In this document: positions 43,796 to 53,607 of the stretch, in pieces
Layout of the letters: every line of letters begins with the position of its first letter
How positions within the stretch are numbered: the first letter of the stretch is position 1
Assembly (NCBI GenBank): GCA_031415055.1
Contig: JANOQZ010000010.1
Location: 1-64,000 of the forward strand
Reading direction: 5' to 3'
Source: JANMOK01 sp031415055
GTDB lineage: Bacteria > Pseudomonadota > Alphaproteobacteria > Rhodobacterales > Rhodobacteraceae
DNA length: 64,000 nucleotides
Translations under genes and position numbers: made by a program
Notes under the pieces: generated by a model
The model's database searches: none
Seen by the model: the letters and a program-made list of their open reading frames with translations, nothing else
Told to the model about the DNA's origin: nothing

Positions 43796-44650
43796 TTACA
43801 CTTCGGTTGCCGTCACAAGTGGCCTTGCTTTTGCCAAACGATCAAATGCCATGAGATCGCCTACCAAAGCGTCCATCTGATCCAAATGAATCATGTTGGG
43901 CCCGTCGGAAGGCGAATTGTCAGGGTCCTGGTGGGTTTCAATGAAAACCGCCGCCACCCCAATCGCCACAGCAGCGCGCGCCATCACCGGAGCAAATTCA
44001 CGCTGCCCGCCCGACGATCCACCCATGCGGCCGGGTTGTTGCACCGAGTGGGTGGCGTCCATCACCACTGGGTAACCTGTCTGCGCCATTTGCGGCAGGC
44101 TGCGCATGTCGGCGACCAATGTGTTATAGCCAAACGAGGTGCCGCGTTCGCAAAGTAAGATACGCTCATTTCCCGTCGAGGCGATTTTGGCGGCAACGTT
44201 GGGCATGTCCCATGGGGCGAGGAACTGGCCCTTTTTCACGTTGATAGCACAACCGGTTTCGCCAGCGGCCAACAGCAAATCAGTTTGGCGGCTCAGGAAT
44301 GCCGGGATTTGCAGCACATCCACGACTTTTCCAGCAAGACGGCATTGTTCTTCGCTATGCACGTCGGTCAAGACCGGGCAGCCAATGCGGGATTTGACTT
44401 GCGCCAACATCGCCAGCCCCGCCTCAATCCCCAGCCCGCGCTCGGTGCTCAACGAGGATCGGTTGGCTTTGTCGTAGGAGGCCTTGAAAATATAACCGGC
44501 ACCGTGTCGGGCACAAACATCGGCCATATGGCGGGCAATCATCAGGGCATGATCCAGCGTTTCTAGCTGACAAGGGCCAGCGATAAGCGTCAGAGGCAGG
44601 TTATTTGCCACCGTGACGTTGCCAATCTGCACAACCTTGGCCGCCATCAA
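43796..44650 (-). CDS. kdsA: 3-deoxy-8-phosphooctulonate synthase
   Basis: A 284-residue class I aldolase-type synthase joining phosphoenolpyruvate and arabinose 5-phosphate to Kdo-8-phosphate. LIAGPCQLE, FKASYDKANRSS, TDVHSEEQ and DATHSVQQPG are diagnostic. It overlaps the capsule export gene by 4 nt, suggesting a Kdo supply dedicated to a capsule rather than only lipopolysaccharide. Confidence 0.95.
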   Translation of the reverse strand: MMAAKVVQIGNVTVANNLPLTLIAGPCQLETLDHALMIARHMADVCARHGAGYIFKASYDKANRSSLSTERGLGIEAGLAMLAQVKSRIGCPVLTDVHSEEQCRLAGKVVDVLQIPAFLSRQTDLLLAAGETGCAINVKKGQFLAPWDMPNVAAKIASTGNERILLCERGTSFGYNTLVADMRSLPQMAQTGYPVVMDATHSVQQPGRMGGSSGGQREFAPVMARAAVAIGVAAVFIETHQDPDNSPSDGPNMIHLDQMDALVGDLMAFDRLAKARPLVTATEV

Positions 44651-46092
44651 ACGCTGACCTGTTCGCGCAGGATCGAAACGGTCAATGAGGCAAGCAAGTA
44701 GAGACCGGCGAATATCAAACCAGCCAAAGCCGTGCTTTCAAACTTGCGCGGCAACGTGGCGACGTCCGGTGCAATTGGCGAAACACCCATCGCCAGATAG
44801 CGCGCCTGTCGGTTCGCTTCTTCGCGGGCGGTTTCCGTATGAGCAACCGCTTGTTGTAATAAAAGTTGGCGGGTGGAAACGTCGGTTTCCGCCAACAGTA
44901 ACTCGCCCGCGACTTTTGCCAGCGAGGCGGTGGCTTCGGTATTATTGGTCAGTTGCGAACGCAGGGTTTGAATGCGGTCGCGCAGACGTTCAAGCTCGGC
45001 TTTGGTAAGGTCGGCTTTGGTCTGATTTGGCTTTGGATTGGACAGGATTTCCTGCAATTCAAGGCTTTTCCCCTCCAGTTCCAGCTCGAGCGAATTGATA
45101 ATCGACATTTGCGAAGTGACTTCGATTTCGGTGGAAAGCACGCCGCGCAATTGTTGCAATTCAACAAGTTTCTTCTGCGCCGTGTTCAGGTTGATTTCGG
45201 CCTCGTCGTAAGATTCTTGCGCCCCAGCCATCTGATCTTCGCGGGCACGCTGCGAAATTCGATCAACGCGTTCTTCGGCATAGCGCACCAAAGCTTCGGC
45301 AAATTTTTGCGAATCTTCGGCGGAGGCGGCGACCACCGACATGCGCAAAATTCCTTCGGTGGGATCAAAGCCGACGCTGATTTTCTTGCTGTAAATTGCA
45401 AAGGCGTCTTCATCGGAAGCGTTGCTGGAAAGGCGCAAGAGCGGGTCAATGGAAGCAGTAGAAAAATGCGCTTTGAAACCGAGTTCGCTGTCCAAGCGCA
45501 GCATCGCCTCGCGTGACGTCAGATAGCCTTGGACGATGATAGAATCCTGTGAACTGCCAAGTGCCGTGCCCGAGAACAAGCTCGTGACCCCAGTCGCCGC
45601 CGCTGCCGGACTGGCCTTTTGGATGACAAATTCGCTGTGGGTTTCAAACAAAGGGGTGGCAAACCAGTAAAAATAGGCCCCCGTTATCAGAGTCGGTAAA
45701 AACACGAAAAAGGCCAGCTTTGTTAAAAGAACTGCAAGTCGATTGCGACGGCGACGCACCAATTCCAACTGGATGCGGGCAATTTCACGCAACCTTTGTT
45801 GGGATTCTGTCGGGGTCGGCAGTTCTGGCACGGCTTGGGGTTGCTTTGGATGTTTGGCTTCGTCCTTAACCCGTTTGACGGCGGGTTCTGGAACGATTTC
45901 GGGCGCATTTTGAAACTGTTTGGTAAATGCTTCGTGAACGCTGTTTCGCTGGTCGCTTTCGCGATGCGGTTTGACTGCTTTGTGGTCTGCCTTTGCCGAA
46001 GCTTTTGTCGGAGTACTGGCGGGAGTTGAAATGTCTTTTCCAAAAATTTGCGCCGATTCGCCCAGAACCAGCATTCGTTTTTCAGTAGTCAT
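44647..46092 (-). CDS. Capsule polysaccharide export inner-membrane protein, KpsE-like
   Basis: A 481-residue protein with a charged cytoplasmic N-terminus, a membrane helix near residue 125 (LTKLAFFVFLPTLITGAYFYW), a periplasmic region with a long coiled coil (about 260-420, QKKLVELQQLRGVL and ELERLRDRIQTLRSQL), and a second helix near the C-terminus. This is the polysaccharide co-polymerase (PCP) plan of KpsE/CtrB. It spans the periplasm to link the ABC exporter with the outer-membrane pore. Confidence 0.82.
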   Translation of the reverse strand: MTTEKRMLVLGESAQIFGKDISTPASTPTKASAKADHKAVKPHRESDQRNSVHEAFTKQFQNAPEIVPEPAVKRVKDEAKHPKQPQAVPELPTPTESQQRLREIARIQLELVRRRRNRLAVLLTKLAFFVFLPTLITGAYFYWFATPLFETHSEFVIQKASPAAAATGVTSLFSGTALGSSQDSIIVQGYLTSREAMLRLDSELGFKAHFSTASIDPLLRLSSNASDEDAFAIYSKKISVGFDPTEGILRMSVVAASAEDSQKFAEALVRYAEERVDRISQRAREDQMAGAQESYDEAEINLNTAQKKLVELQQLRGVLSTEIEVTSQMSIINSLELELEGKSLELQEILSNPKPNQTKADLTKAELERLRDRIQTLRSQLTNNTEATASLAKVAGELLLAETDVSTRQLLLQQAVAHTETAREEANRQARYLAMGVSPIAPDVATLPRKFESTALAGLIFAGLYLLASLTVSILREQVSV

Positions 46093-46735
46093 TGTTGTAG
46101 ACGTCTTTCGCTTCGCTCAATGTTTCATACATGTGCAACGTCCCATCGCGCATCACCGCACCGCTTTGGCAATATTGATCCAATATCTCGGTAGTATGAG
46201 ATACAATGACGACGGTCGAACTGGAAAGCCTTTCGCGCAATATATCGTCGGCTTTGACGGTGAATCTTTGATCGAGTGAATTCGGCAGGCCTTCATCAAT
46301 CAGGTAAATGTCGAATTCGAGTGCCAGCATGAGGGCAAAGTTGAACCTGCTGCGCATGCCCGCCGAATAGGTGGCGACCGGCATTTCGAAATATTCCTTG
46401 ATGTCGACTAAATATCGGCAGAACGCTTCGACCCCGTCGGGATCAAGCCCATACAGACGCGCAATGAAACGGGCATTTTCAGCCGCAGAATGCGCATTGT
46501 TGACACCGCCCATGAAGCCCAAAGGAAATGAAATGCGCGAGCTGCGGATAATTTCGCCTTCGTCAGGCTTTTCCAGCCCCGCCATCATGTTGATCAGTGT
46601 CGTTTTACCAGTGCCGTTGGGCGCGAGAATGCCCAAGGAATTGCCAATTTCAACCTGAAAACTGGCGCAGTTCAAAATGACCTTGCGCTGCTTGCCAGTC
46701 CAGAACGACTTGGAGACATTACGAAATTCGATCAT
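46082..46735 (-). CDS. Polysaccharide ABC exporter ATPase, KpsT-like
   Basis: A 217-residue ATPase. Walker A reads LAPNGTGKTTLINM, the signature is TYSAGMRSRFNFALMLALEFD and Walker B is IYLIDEGLPN. The TYSAGMRSR signature is characteristic of capsule (KpsT/CtrD) exporters. No KpsM permease gene is adjacent. It overlaps the KpsE-like gene by 11 nt. Confidence 0.85.
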   Translation of the reverse strand: MIEFRNVSKSFWTGKQRKVILNCASFQVEIGNSLGILAPNGTGKTTLINMMAGLEKPDEGEIIRSSRISFPLGFMGGVNNAHSAAENARFIARLYGLDPDGVEAFCRYLVDIKEYFEMPVATYSAGMRSRFNFALMLALEFDIYLIDEGLPNSLDQRFTVKADDILRERLSSSTVVIVSHTTEILDQYCQSGAVMRDGTLHMYETLSEAKDVYNNDY

Positions 46736-46822
46736 GGATCATTCATACTTTGCCCCCAAGCAGGCGGCGTCGGTATCGAGTATGGGCGTGTCAGTCGGGC
46801 AATGCAACTTTACCAACACGAT

Positions 46823-48073
46823 CTATTTTTTCCTGATGCCAAACAACTTCCCCGCCAGCAATGCAAATGCCGCCGCCGAAAAACTGAACAATGCCCCCAT
46901 TTTCGCTGCGTCTTGCACCGGCCCAACCGGGAAAGCGACCGATGCCACAAAAAGTGCAACTGTGAAACCGATTGCAGCGACACAGCCAAGGACGAACAGG
47001 TCTGGCAGGGTCATCCCAACCGGCAGGCCAAGTTTCAGGGGTTTGGCGGCAAACCAACCAAAGCAGAATATGCCAAGGGGTTTGCCGATCAAAAGGCCCA
47101 AAAGAACGATCCATGTTGCCGGCCCGATAGCGGAAAATTCGACGCCAGCATTGGCAAAACCGAAAGCAAATAACACGAATTCGGCAGGGACTGCCAAGTT
47201 ATGTTCAAGAACGTTAAGCAAGTCTTTAAGCGGTTTCTCGGCCGCCGCAAAAATGCCAAAACTGCGGTCGGCATGTGGAATAGTTGGGATGATCGGCAAC
47301 AGGCCCAAGGCGGGATGGATGCCACTTTTCTGGAACGCGAACCAACTGACACATCCAGCGACAACAAACGCCCAAACCGAAAGCTTTTTGCGAAACCAAG
47401 TCGACACGGGACGTTCTGGTCGGCCACGGTCCAAACGCCGCGGCAGGGCATTGAATATCAAAAAAACGAAGGCAGCAGCAAAAAACGATACCAGAATCCA
47501 CATCGGAGCGAGGGTTGATGTCGGATAGAACAAAGCTAGAATTATAAGTCCGCCGGCATCATCGGCAATGGCAAGCAACAGCAAGAACCGCAATGCCGGG
47601 TGGTTGGCACCAAAAATAATGCGTCCAATCAGATATGAAAATGCGATGTCTGTGGCCGTGGGAATTGCCCAGCCACGAGCAAGAATGTCAAATGTTTGTG
47701 CGCCCAACAACGCCGCAATCGACAAATAAACCAATACTGGTCCCAGCATTCCGCCCAAAGTGGCAATCAGTGGCACAAACGCACGTTTGCCGCGCAGGGG
47801 GGCTTCCTTCAGAATGACGGCTTCCCATACTTCCTTGCCCGCTATGGCAAAGAACAGCGCCATGAAGACGTCGTTAATCAAGTAATGTGGTGTCAGAACG
47901 CGCATTCCGCCGCTATCGGCCTGCAGCGCGCCAATCCACGAATTGTTGAGTATCTCATAGTCCAAAAGCGCATGGTAGCTGTGCGAATCGAGATTTGCCC
48001 AAACCAGTCCTATTCCCGCGCCTAGCAAGAGCAGAAGCGAATAATGGCTGACAAAATTCCAAATGCGATACAT
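46823..48073 (-). CDS. nhaA: Na+/H+ antiporter NhaA
   Basis: A 416-residue secondary transporter. The ion-binding region WAIPTATDIAFSYLI contains the first aspartate, followed by LRFLLLLAIADDAGGLIILALFY with the conserved aspartate pair. The first helix and the ALFFAIAGKEVWE segment also match NhaA. It exports sodium in exchange for protons, useful in a marine or saline habitat. Confidence 0.94.
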   Translation of the reverse strand: MYRIWNFVSHYSLLLLLGAGIGLVWANLDSHSYHALLDYEILNNSWIGALQADSGGMRVLTPHYLINDVFMALFFAIAGKEVWEAVILKEAPLRGKRAFVPLIATLGGMLGPVLVYLSIAALLGAQTFDILARGWAIPTATDIAFSYLIGRIIFGANHPALRFLLLLAIADDAGGLIILALFYPTSTLAPMWILVSFFAAAFVFLIFNALPRRLDRGRPERPVSTWFRKKLSVWAFVVAGCVSWFAFQKSGIHPALGLLPIIPTIPHADRSFGIFAAAEKPLKDLLNVLEHNLAVPAEFVLFAFGFANAGVEFSAIGPATWIVLLGLLIGKPLGIFCFGWFAAKPLKLGLPVGMTLPDLFVLGCVAAIGFTVALFVASVAFPVGPVQDAAKMGALFSFSAAAFALLAGKLFGIRKK

Positions 48074-48111
48074 TCAACGCCCTCGCGCAGGAAAGAGCCA
48101 AGGTTGCATTT

Positions 48112-49050
48112 TCAATATCCCACGCTCCAATTGACTGTGTGCTGCAATGGCTTGCCGTCGAGCCACCGCCGAATTTGACCGGCAATTGTGTGTGAAGACG
48201 ATTCTGGCCGCGTTTCTGCTGCCATGTGGGGGGTAACGGTTATTTTTGCATTTGCCCAAAACGGGTGGTTGGACGGCAAGGGTTCTTGGCGAAAAACATC
48301 GAGAGTGGCATGGGCGATTTGACCGGACTCTAACGCTTTCAGCAGGACGTTGTCGTCGATCAATGCTCCGCGCCCGGCGTTGATGAGGAAGGCCCCGCGC
48401 CGCATTTTCGCAATGCTATCCTTGTTGATTATGTTTTCTGTCCCGGGCGTGAGTGGCAACAACAGAACCAGAATCTCGGATTGCGCCAAGATGGTTTCAA
48501 GGCCATCCGGGCCGGTCAAACTGCTGGCAAGCGGGACATTCTTGGGCGAATTACTCCACCCCGCGACTTGAAATCCAAGTCGGGCGAGGGCTTGGGCGCA
48601 AGCGCCGCCCAATTCGCCCAGCCCCAGAATTCCAATCTTTCGATCCTTCGCCAGCGGCGGAATATTGTCATGACGCCAGATTCCGTCTTGCTGCAAAATA
48701 TGACGGTCCAGACCTAAATGGTGCCTCAGCACCTGACCGCATACCCATTCGACCATGCCTTGGGTCAGCCCCGGATCGACCATTCGACACAGTGGAACTT
48801 TGATCGAACTATTGCGGACAACTTTTTCGACACCAGCCCAGAGGCTGAAAATCGCCTTGAGATTTGTGAAGGGCGCAAAGTCTTGCAGTGGGCTGGCAGG
48901 GGACCAGATGACAAAGTCGAAAGCGCCGGGATCGTTGGGCAAAGTTGAAATTTTGGCGTCAATGAAGTGTTCGGCCAAAGCCGATTGCAAATGGGGTTGG
49001 TAGTGCCGCCAGTCACTTTCGCTTGCAGAGAATAGGATATTCAGGGCCAT
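48112..49050 (-). CDS. Glyoxylate/hydroxypyruvate reductase A-like dehydrogenase
   Basis: A 312-residue D-2-hydroxyacid dehydrogenase. The NAD(P) loop is GILGLGELGGACAQALARLGF; INAGRGALIDDNVLLKALESG and LDVFRQEPLP, TPHMAAETRPES follow with the catalytic residues. The short N-terminal domain and TQGMVEWVCGQVLRHH are typical of the GhrA subgroup. It begins three nt after rodA, so it is probably co-transcribed with the cell-shape genes. Confidence 0.85.
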   Translation of the reverse strand: MALNILFSASESDWRHYQPHLQSALAEHFIDAKISTLPNDPGAFDFVIWSPASPLQDFAPFTNLKAIFSLWAGVEKVVRNSSIKVPLCRMVDPGLTQGMVEWVCGQVLRHHLGLDRHILQQDGIWRHDNIPPLAKDRKIGILGLGELGGACAQALARLGFQVAGWSNSPKNVPLASSLTGPDGLETILAQSEILVLLLPLTPGTENIINKDSIAKMRRGAFLINAGRGALIDDNVLLKALESGQIAHATLDVFRQEPLPSNHPFWANAKITVTPHMAAETRPESSSHTIAGQIRRWLDGKPLQHTVNWSVGY

Positions 49051-49053
49051 GAA

Positions 49054-50193
49054 TTATCGCGGTCCATGTACGTGAGCGCTTTGGATCAGCCCGAATGCTG
49101 CGAGCAACACCAGCATGGCCGAGCCGCCATAGGAAACCAGCGGCAGCGGCACACCAACGACCGGCGCCAAGCCCATGACCATCGCCATATTGAACGCGAA
49201 CAGCAAGAAGAACGCCGAAGCAATGCCCCCGGTAAGCAAGGCGCCAAAGCGATTGCGGTTGCGCACAGCGGACGCCACGCAAAACAGGATGATCAGGGCA
49301 TATAGCGTCAAAAGACCAACGCCGCCAAAATAGCCGAATTCCTCGGCCAGGGTGGTGAAAATGAAATCCGTATGTTTTTCTGGCAGGAAATTCAGCCGCG
49401 CCTGCGTTCCTTCCATGAAGCCACGCCCGGTCAATCCACCCGAACCAAGAGCGATTTTTGATTGGGTGATGTGATAACCCGAACCAAGCGGGTCAGTTGA
49501 GGGGTCAAGGAACGTGTCAATGCGGCGGAACTGATAATCCTGCAGCAATTGCCACGGTGTGCCGCGTGACTTGATGACGGCGAATACGACCCCGACGATC
49601 GAGGCGATGGCCGCGCCGAAATACCAAAGGCTAACCCCCGCCAGAAACATTACCGCGCCGCCAATGGCGACCAGCATAATTCCAGTGCCCAAGTCTGGCT
49701 GGGTCATGACCAAAAAGGTCGGTGCCAGAATCATGATCAGCGGCAGCACGACCCAAAGCGGGTGCGAAACGCGGTCTTGTGCCAGCCAATCATAATAAAG
49801 CGCCAGCATCATCACCAAAGAAATCTTCATCATTTCTGATGGTTGCACCTGCACAAAGCCAAGGTCGATCCAGCGCTGCGCACCCATGCCAACGCGTCCA
49901 AAAAGTTCGACATAAATCAACAAGGCAAAAGAACCCAAGTAAGCTAATGGGGCCATACCGCGCCAGAAAATCAACGGCGTCACGCCGATCGCGAACATGA
50001 TGACCATGCCGACCGCGAAGCGGATCATTTGCGGTCTTGCCCAAGGATCGAGCGAGCCACCGGCGACCGAATACAGCATCAAGAAGCCCATGCTGGCCAC
50101 GGCGACGAGAAGTAATACCAAAGGCCAATTCAAATAAAGGACCTTGGAAAAGCCGGATGGAATGCGTTGCCCTTGGCTTTCGATGAATTTCAT
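49054..50193 (-). CDS. rodA: Rod shape-determining protein RodA (SEDS glycosyltransferase)
   Basis: A 379-residue, ten-helix SEDS peptidoglycan polymerase that acts with PBP2 in side-wall growth. WIDLGFVQVQPSEMMKI, QPDLGTGIML and ALGSGGLTGRGFMEGTQ carry the conserved residues. It overlaps mrdA by 4 nt. Confidence 0.94.
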   Translation of the reverse strand: MKFIESQGQRIPSGFSKVLYLNWPLVLLLVAVASMGFLMLYSVAGGSLDPWARPQMIRFAVGMVIMFAIGVTPLIFWRGMAPLAYLGSFALLIYVELFGRVGMGAQRWIDLGFVQVQPSEMMKISLVMMLALYYDWLAQDRVSHPLWVVLPLIMILAPTFLVMTQPDLGTGIMLVAIGGAVMFLAGVSLWYFGAAIASIVGVVFAVIKSRGTPWQLLQDYQFRRIDTFLDPSTDPLGSGYHITQSKIALGSGGLTGRGFMEGTQARLNFLPEKHTDFIFTTLAEEFGYFGGVGLLTLYALIILFCVASAVRNRNRFGALLTGGIASAFFLLFAFNMAMVMGLAPVVGVPLPLVSYGGSAMLVLLAAFGLIQSAHVHGPR

Positions 50194-52127
50194 ACGCGGT
50201 TCCTGACTTGGCCGACTGTCGGATCGACCTGAGGTAGGGTCTCGCGCTGCAGTTTAATCGCTTCCCGTTGTTCGGCGGGGTAGGCCGTTAGCGGCGGTAG
50301 GCCGTCAAATAGCGCATAAAGCAAGATGTCGCGGGCGATTGGGGCGGCCGCGGTCGAACCGCCACCACCGTGCTCGACAATCGTCGCCACAGCGTATTTG
50401 GGATTGTCATAGGGCGCAAAGCATACAAATAGCCCGTGATCGCGCCGTTCCCAAGGCAAGTCGGCGTTTCGGGTGACCCCACGCGCCCGTTCTTCAACCG
50501 AAATTTGCCGCACCTGCGAAGTGCCGGTTTTACCGGCCATTTCCATGCCCGGCTCAACAATGCGCATGCGATATCCGGTGCCACGTTCTTCGTTCGAGAC
50601 GGCGAACATGCCGAATCTAACGTCAGCCAAATTTTTTGCCTGAAGGTTCAAACTTTTGTCAAGTTTGGGGGGGATGGGCACGTTGTTGATGGCGCGCACC
50701 AAACGAGGCTTGACTTCTTTTCCCGTCGCCAGTCTGGCCGCCATCAGGGCAAGCTGCAGCGGCGTTGCCAGCACGTAACCTTGGCCAATACCGACGTTCA
50801 ACGTATCGCCCTGCTGCCAGGATTCGTCATAGGTTCGTTTCTTCCATTCCGTCGTCGGCGTCAGCCCTTCGGTAACCGCAGGAATGGGAATGTCGAGTTC
50901 GCTGCCAAAGCCAAACCGACGCGCCATTGCGGTGATATTGTCAACGCCCGTCCGCTTTGCGACGTCGTAGAAATAGACGTCACATGAAAACTTCAAGGCT
51001 TGGTGCAGGTTGACTGTACCGTGGCCGCCGCGACTCCAGCAATGGAACACACGATTGCCAAGTTTGTAAGAACCGGGGCAATACACCGTTTCTTCCGGCG
51101 TTATGATATTATTTTCCAGCGCCGCCAATGCGACCATTGGTTTAAAAGTTGAGCCTGGCGGATAGGCACCGGAAACCGATTTGTTGGACAAGGGCCGATG
51201 ATCGTTTTCAAGCAGAGATGTCCATTCTGCCACTGAAATGCCGAAGACAAACGAATTTGGATCGAAACTCGGCGCCGAGGCCATAACAACAACGTCGCCA
51301 TTGGTGACATCAATTACGACGGTCGAGGCACTTTCACCCCGCATGCGCTGTAGCGCAAACCCCTGCACCGCATTGTCCAAAGTCAGTTGTAGATCTTCGC
51401 CCGGGGTGCCTTCATCGCGGTCAAGTTCGCGCATGATGCGACCAGCAGCATTGACTTCGATCCGGCTGGCACCCGCGACCCCGCGCAAGATGTCTTCGTC
51501 GACCTTCTCAATGCCGTTTTTGCCAATCTGGAATTTTGGGATTTGCAGAACTGGGTCGGGGTCGCGCAGACCTTCGAGGTCTTTTTCGCTGACCGGACCG
51601 ACATAGCCCACGATATGGGCAAAGTTTTGCGTTTGCGGGTAAAAGCGAGAAAGCCCGACTTCGGTGCTGATGCCCGGCAATGTCGGCATGTTCAACGAGA
51701 CCAGCGAATAATCCTGCCAACTAAGATGTTCGGCAACGGTGACGGGCACAAAAGAGCTGCGCTGCTGCATGTCTTTCAGAGCCCGTTCGATTTGTTCGGG
51801 CGTCAATGGGATGAGTTCGGCCAGCCGATGCAACGACAATTCGGGGTCTGGGGTTTGTTCGCGGGTAATGTTGACCCGGTAATTCTGCCGGTTTTCGGCG
51901 ATGGGCACGCCCTTGCGGTCAAAAATCAAACCCCTTGCAGGCGGGATTAGACGTAAATTAATGCGGTTCTCTTCCGCCAAAAGGCGGAATTGGTCGGTTT
52001 GCTCGACCTGCAGTTGCCGCATGCGATAAGCTAAAACGCCAGCAGTCAGCATTTGCAAACCAAGCAGCATGAGACCGCGTCGGCCAATGCCGCCCTCGTT
52101 TTGCGAATTGCGTAACGAGCGTTTCAT
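50190..52127 (-). CDS. mrdA: Penicillin-binding protein 2
   Basis: A 645-residue monofunctional transpeptidase of rod elongation. After an N-terminal membrane anchor and pedestal domain, the active site shows STFK (in PPGSTFKPM), SCD (KFSCDVYFYD) and KTGT (AGKTGTSQV). It overlaps mreD and rodA by 4 nt each. Confidence 0.95.
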   Translation of the reverse strand: MKRSLRNSQNEGGIGRRGLMLLGLQMLTAGVLAYRMRQLQVEQTDQFRLLAEENRINLRLIPPARGLIFDRKGVPIAENRQNYRVNITREQTPDPELSLHRLAELIPLTPEQIERALKDMQQRSSFVPVTVAEHLSWQDYSLVSLNMPTLPGISTEVGLSRFYPQTQNFAHIVGYVGPVSEKDLEGLRDPDPVLQIPKFQIGKNGIEKVDEDILRGVAGASRIEVNAAGRIMRELDRDEGTPGEDLQLTLDNAVQGFALQRMRGESASTVVIDVTNGDVVVMASAPSFDPNSFVFGISVAEWTSLLENDHRPLSNKSVSGAYPPGSTFKPMVALAALENNIITPEETVYCPGSYKLGNRVFHCWSRGGHGTVNLHQALKFSCDVYFYDVAKRTGVDNITAMARRFGFGSELDIPIPAVTEGLTPTTEWKKRTYDESWQQGDTLNVGIGQGYVLATPLQLALMAARLATGKEVKPRLVRAINNVPIPPKLDKSLNLQAKNLADVRFGMFAVSNEERGTGYRMRIVEPGMEMAGKTGTSQVRQISVEERARGVTRNADLPWERRDHGLFVCFAPYDNPKYAVATIVEHGGGGSTAAAPIARDILLYALFDGLPPLTAYPAEQREAIKLQRETLPQVDPTVGQVRNRV

Positions 52128-52663
52128 GTAACGCGACCGATACTACGCGACTTATCGGCAGGAAGCGGTGCGCGAATGCCAATGACCCAATACAGAAACG
52201 AAACGACCAAGGGATAGGCGGCGACGGTAGTCATCACGTGCCAAGTCATGGCTTGAAAAGACGGTGTGGGTGACAGCGACACTTTCAGAACTAACGCCTG
52301 TCCTAACAGCATCAACCCAAAAACCACGGAAACGGAAAGCCACTCGATCAAGCGCATCTGGATGCCTTTTCCAGTTTCACGGCCTCGGAAATATTCACTA
52401 CTCAAAAGTATGAAAAAGGTCCACAGGCCCAAGGGTCGCGCCAAGAGAATATCTGCGAGTAGACTTACTGCAGCAACCAGGGCCAAGTTTGCCGAGGAAG
52501 GTCGCCGCATGACCCAAGCGACTGTTGCGCAATACAACAAATCGGGCATCGACAACTTGGTAAAGCTTGTGCCGAGTGGTAGCAAATTGAGATAAAAAGA
52601 CAGCACCGCGACCACGACATAGATCGTTCCTTCGCGCATATTTCGCCACTGGTCTATCTGCAT
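52124..52663 (-). CDS. mreD: Rod shape-determining protein MreD
   Basis: A 179-residue membrane protein with five to six helices; the PDLLYCATVAWVMRRP and RPLGLWTFFILLSSE segments suit MreD, whose sequence is otherwise poorly conserved. The assignment rests largely on its position between mreC and mrdA with overlaps of 1 and 4 nt. Confidence 0.85.
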   Translation of the reverse strand: MQIDQWRNMREGTIYVVVAVLSFYLNLLPLGTSFTKLSMPDLLYCATVAWVMRRPSSANLALVAAVSLLADILLARPLGLWTFFILLSSEYFRGRETGKGIQMRLIEWLSVSVVFGLMLLGQALVLKVSLSPTPSFQAMTWHVMTTVAAYPLVVSFLYWVIGIRAPLPADKSRSIGRVT

Positions 52664-53565
52664 TATTGATCGCGCTGGCGGTCAGTATTGTAGGGAATAG
52701 GCGACAGAATGTTGCCCACCAATCCGCCGGGATCGGTCTGATCCAAGGCACCGACGGGACGCAGCAAGCGCACAAAATCGAGCCGACTATATTCGGCGGC
52801 AAGACGCACGCGGGCGCGTTGATCGGCATCGGTCGCGACTTGACCAATCAACAGATCGGCCGGAAAAACACCGCCGTCACCCGAGGTCACAACCCGGTCG
52901 CCGGGTCGAATGGCATCTTGGTCTTCCAAAAATTGCAGCAATGGCACCAAGCTGTTGTCACCGGTCAGGATGCCCTTTTGCCCGCTGGGCAGCACCAGAA
53001 CCGGAACCTGAGAGTTAGTATCGGTCAAAAAGACGATCCGCGCCGATTTTTCCCCCAACCCAACAACGCGCCCGACCACGCCCGCCCCATCGATTGCCAC
53101 GGACCCGTCAACAATCCCGTCTTGGCGTCCGATATTGACCAAACCTGACTGGCTGAAGGGCGAGCCGCTGTCGGTCAACATCTCGCCGGTCACAAAACTG
53201 AGGTGGGGCGAAAGTTTGACGTTGTTGAGCGCCCGAAGCTGGGCGTTTTTTTGCTCAAGCTGCAACGCCGCTTCGCGCCAGCCGCGCATGCGCTGCAACT
53301 CGCGGCGAAGTTCCTGATTTTGTTGATAGACACGGTTGTAAGACTGAAAATCGTCAAGCAATCGACCAAAGGCAGTCACTGGAGTAACGGTCCATTCGAT
53401 TGCGGGCGTGATTTTATCAACCAATGCCATGCGCATGCGTTCGGCGCGCGGGTTGTTTATGCGCCATAGGGCAAAAATGGCAAGCATGACAATGCACAGG
53501 CCGACGACCATGATTCGCCGAATGACGGGCCAGAATTCTGGGGTGATGTCACTGTGGGACGCCAC
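52663..53565 (-). CDS. mreC: Rod shape-determining protein MreC
   Basis: A 300-residue protein with one N-terminal membrane helix (IMVVGLCIVMLAIFALWRI), a coiled coil (about residues 75-110, QELRRELQRMRGW) and the periplasmic beta-domain with DGSVAIDGAGVVGRVVGLG and GDRVVTSGDGGVFPADL. It links MreB to the elongation machinery. Confidence 0.93.
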   Translation of the reverse strand: MASHSDITPEFWPVIRRIMVVGLCIVMLAIFALWRINNPRAERMRMALVDKITPAIEWTVTPVTAFGRLLDDFQSYNRVYQQNQELRRELQRMRGWREAALQLEQKNAQLRALNNVKLSPHLSFVTGEMLTDSGSPFSQSGLVNIGRQDGIVDGSVAIDGAGVVGRVVGLGEKSARIVFLTDTNSQVPVLVLPSGQKGILTGDNSLVPLLQFLEDQDAIRPGDRVVTSGDGGVFPADLLIGQVATDADQRARVRLAAEYSRLDFVRLLRPVGALDQTDPGGLVGNILSPIPYNTDRQRDQ

Positions 53566-53607
53566 GCGTTTGCCTTTTGAATCAACAGAGGCCGAATTTG
53601 GCCTGCA

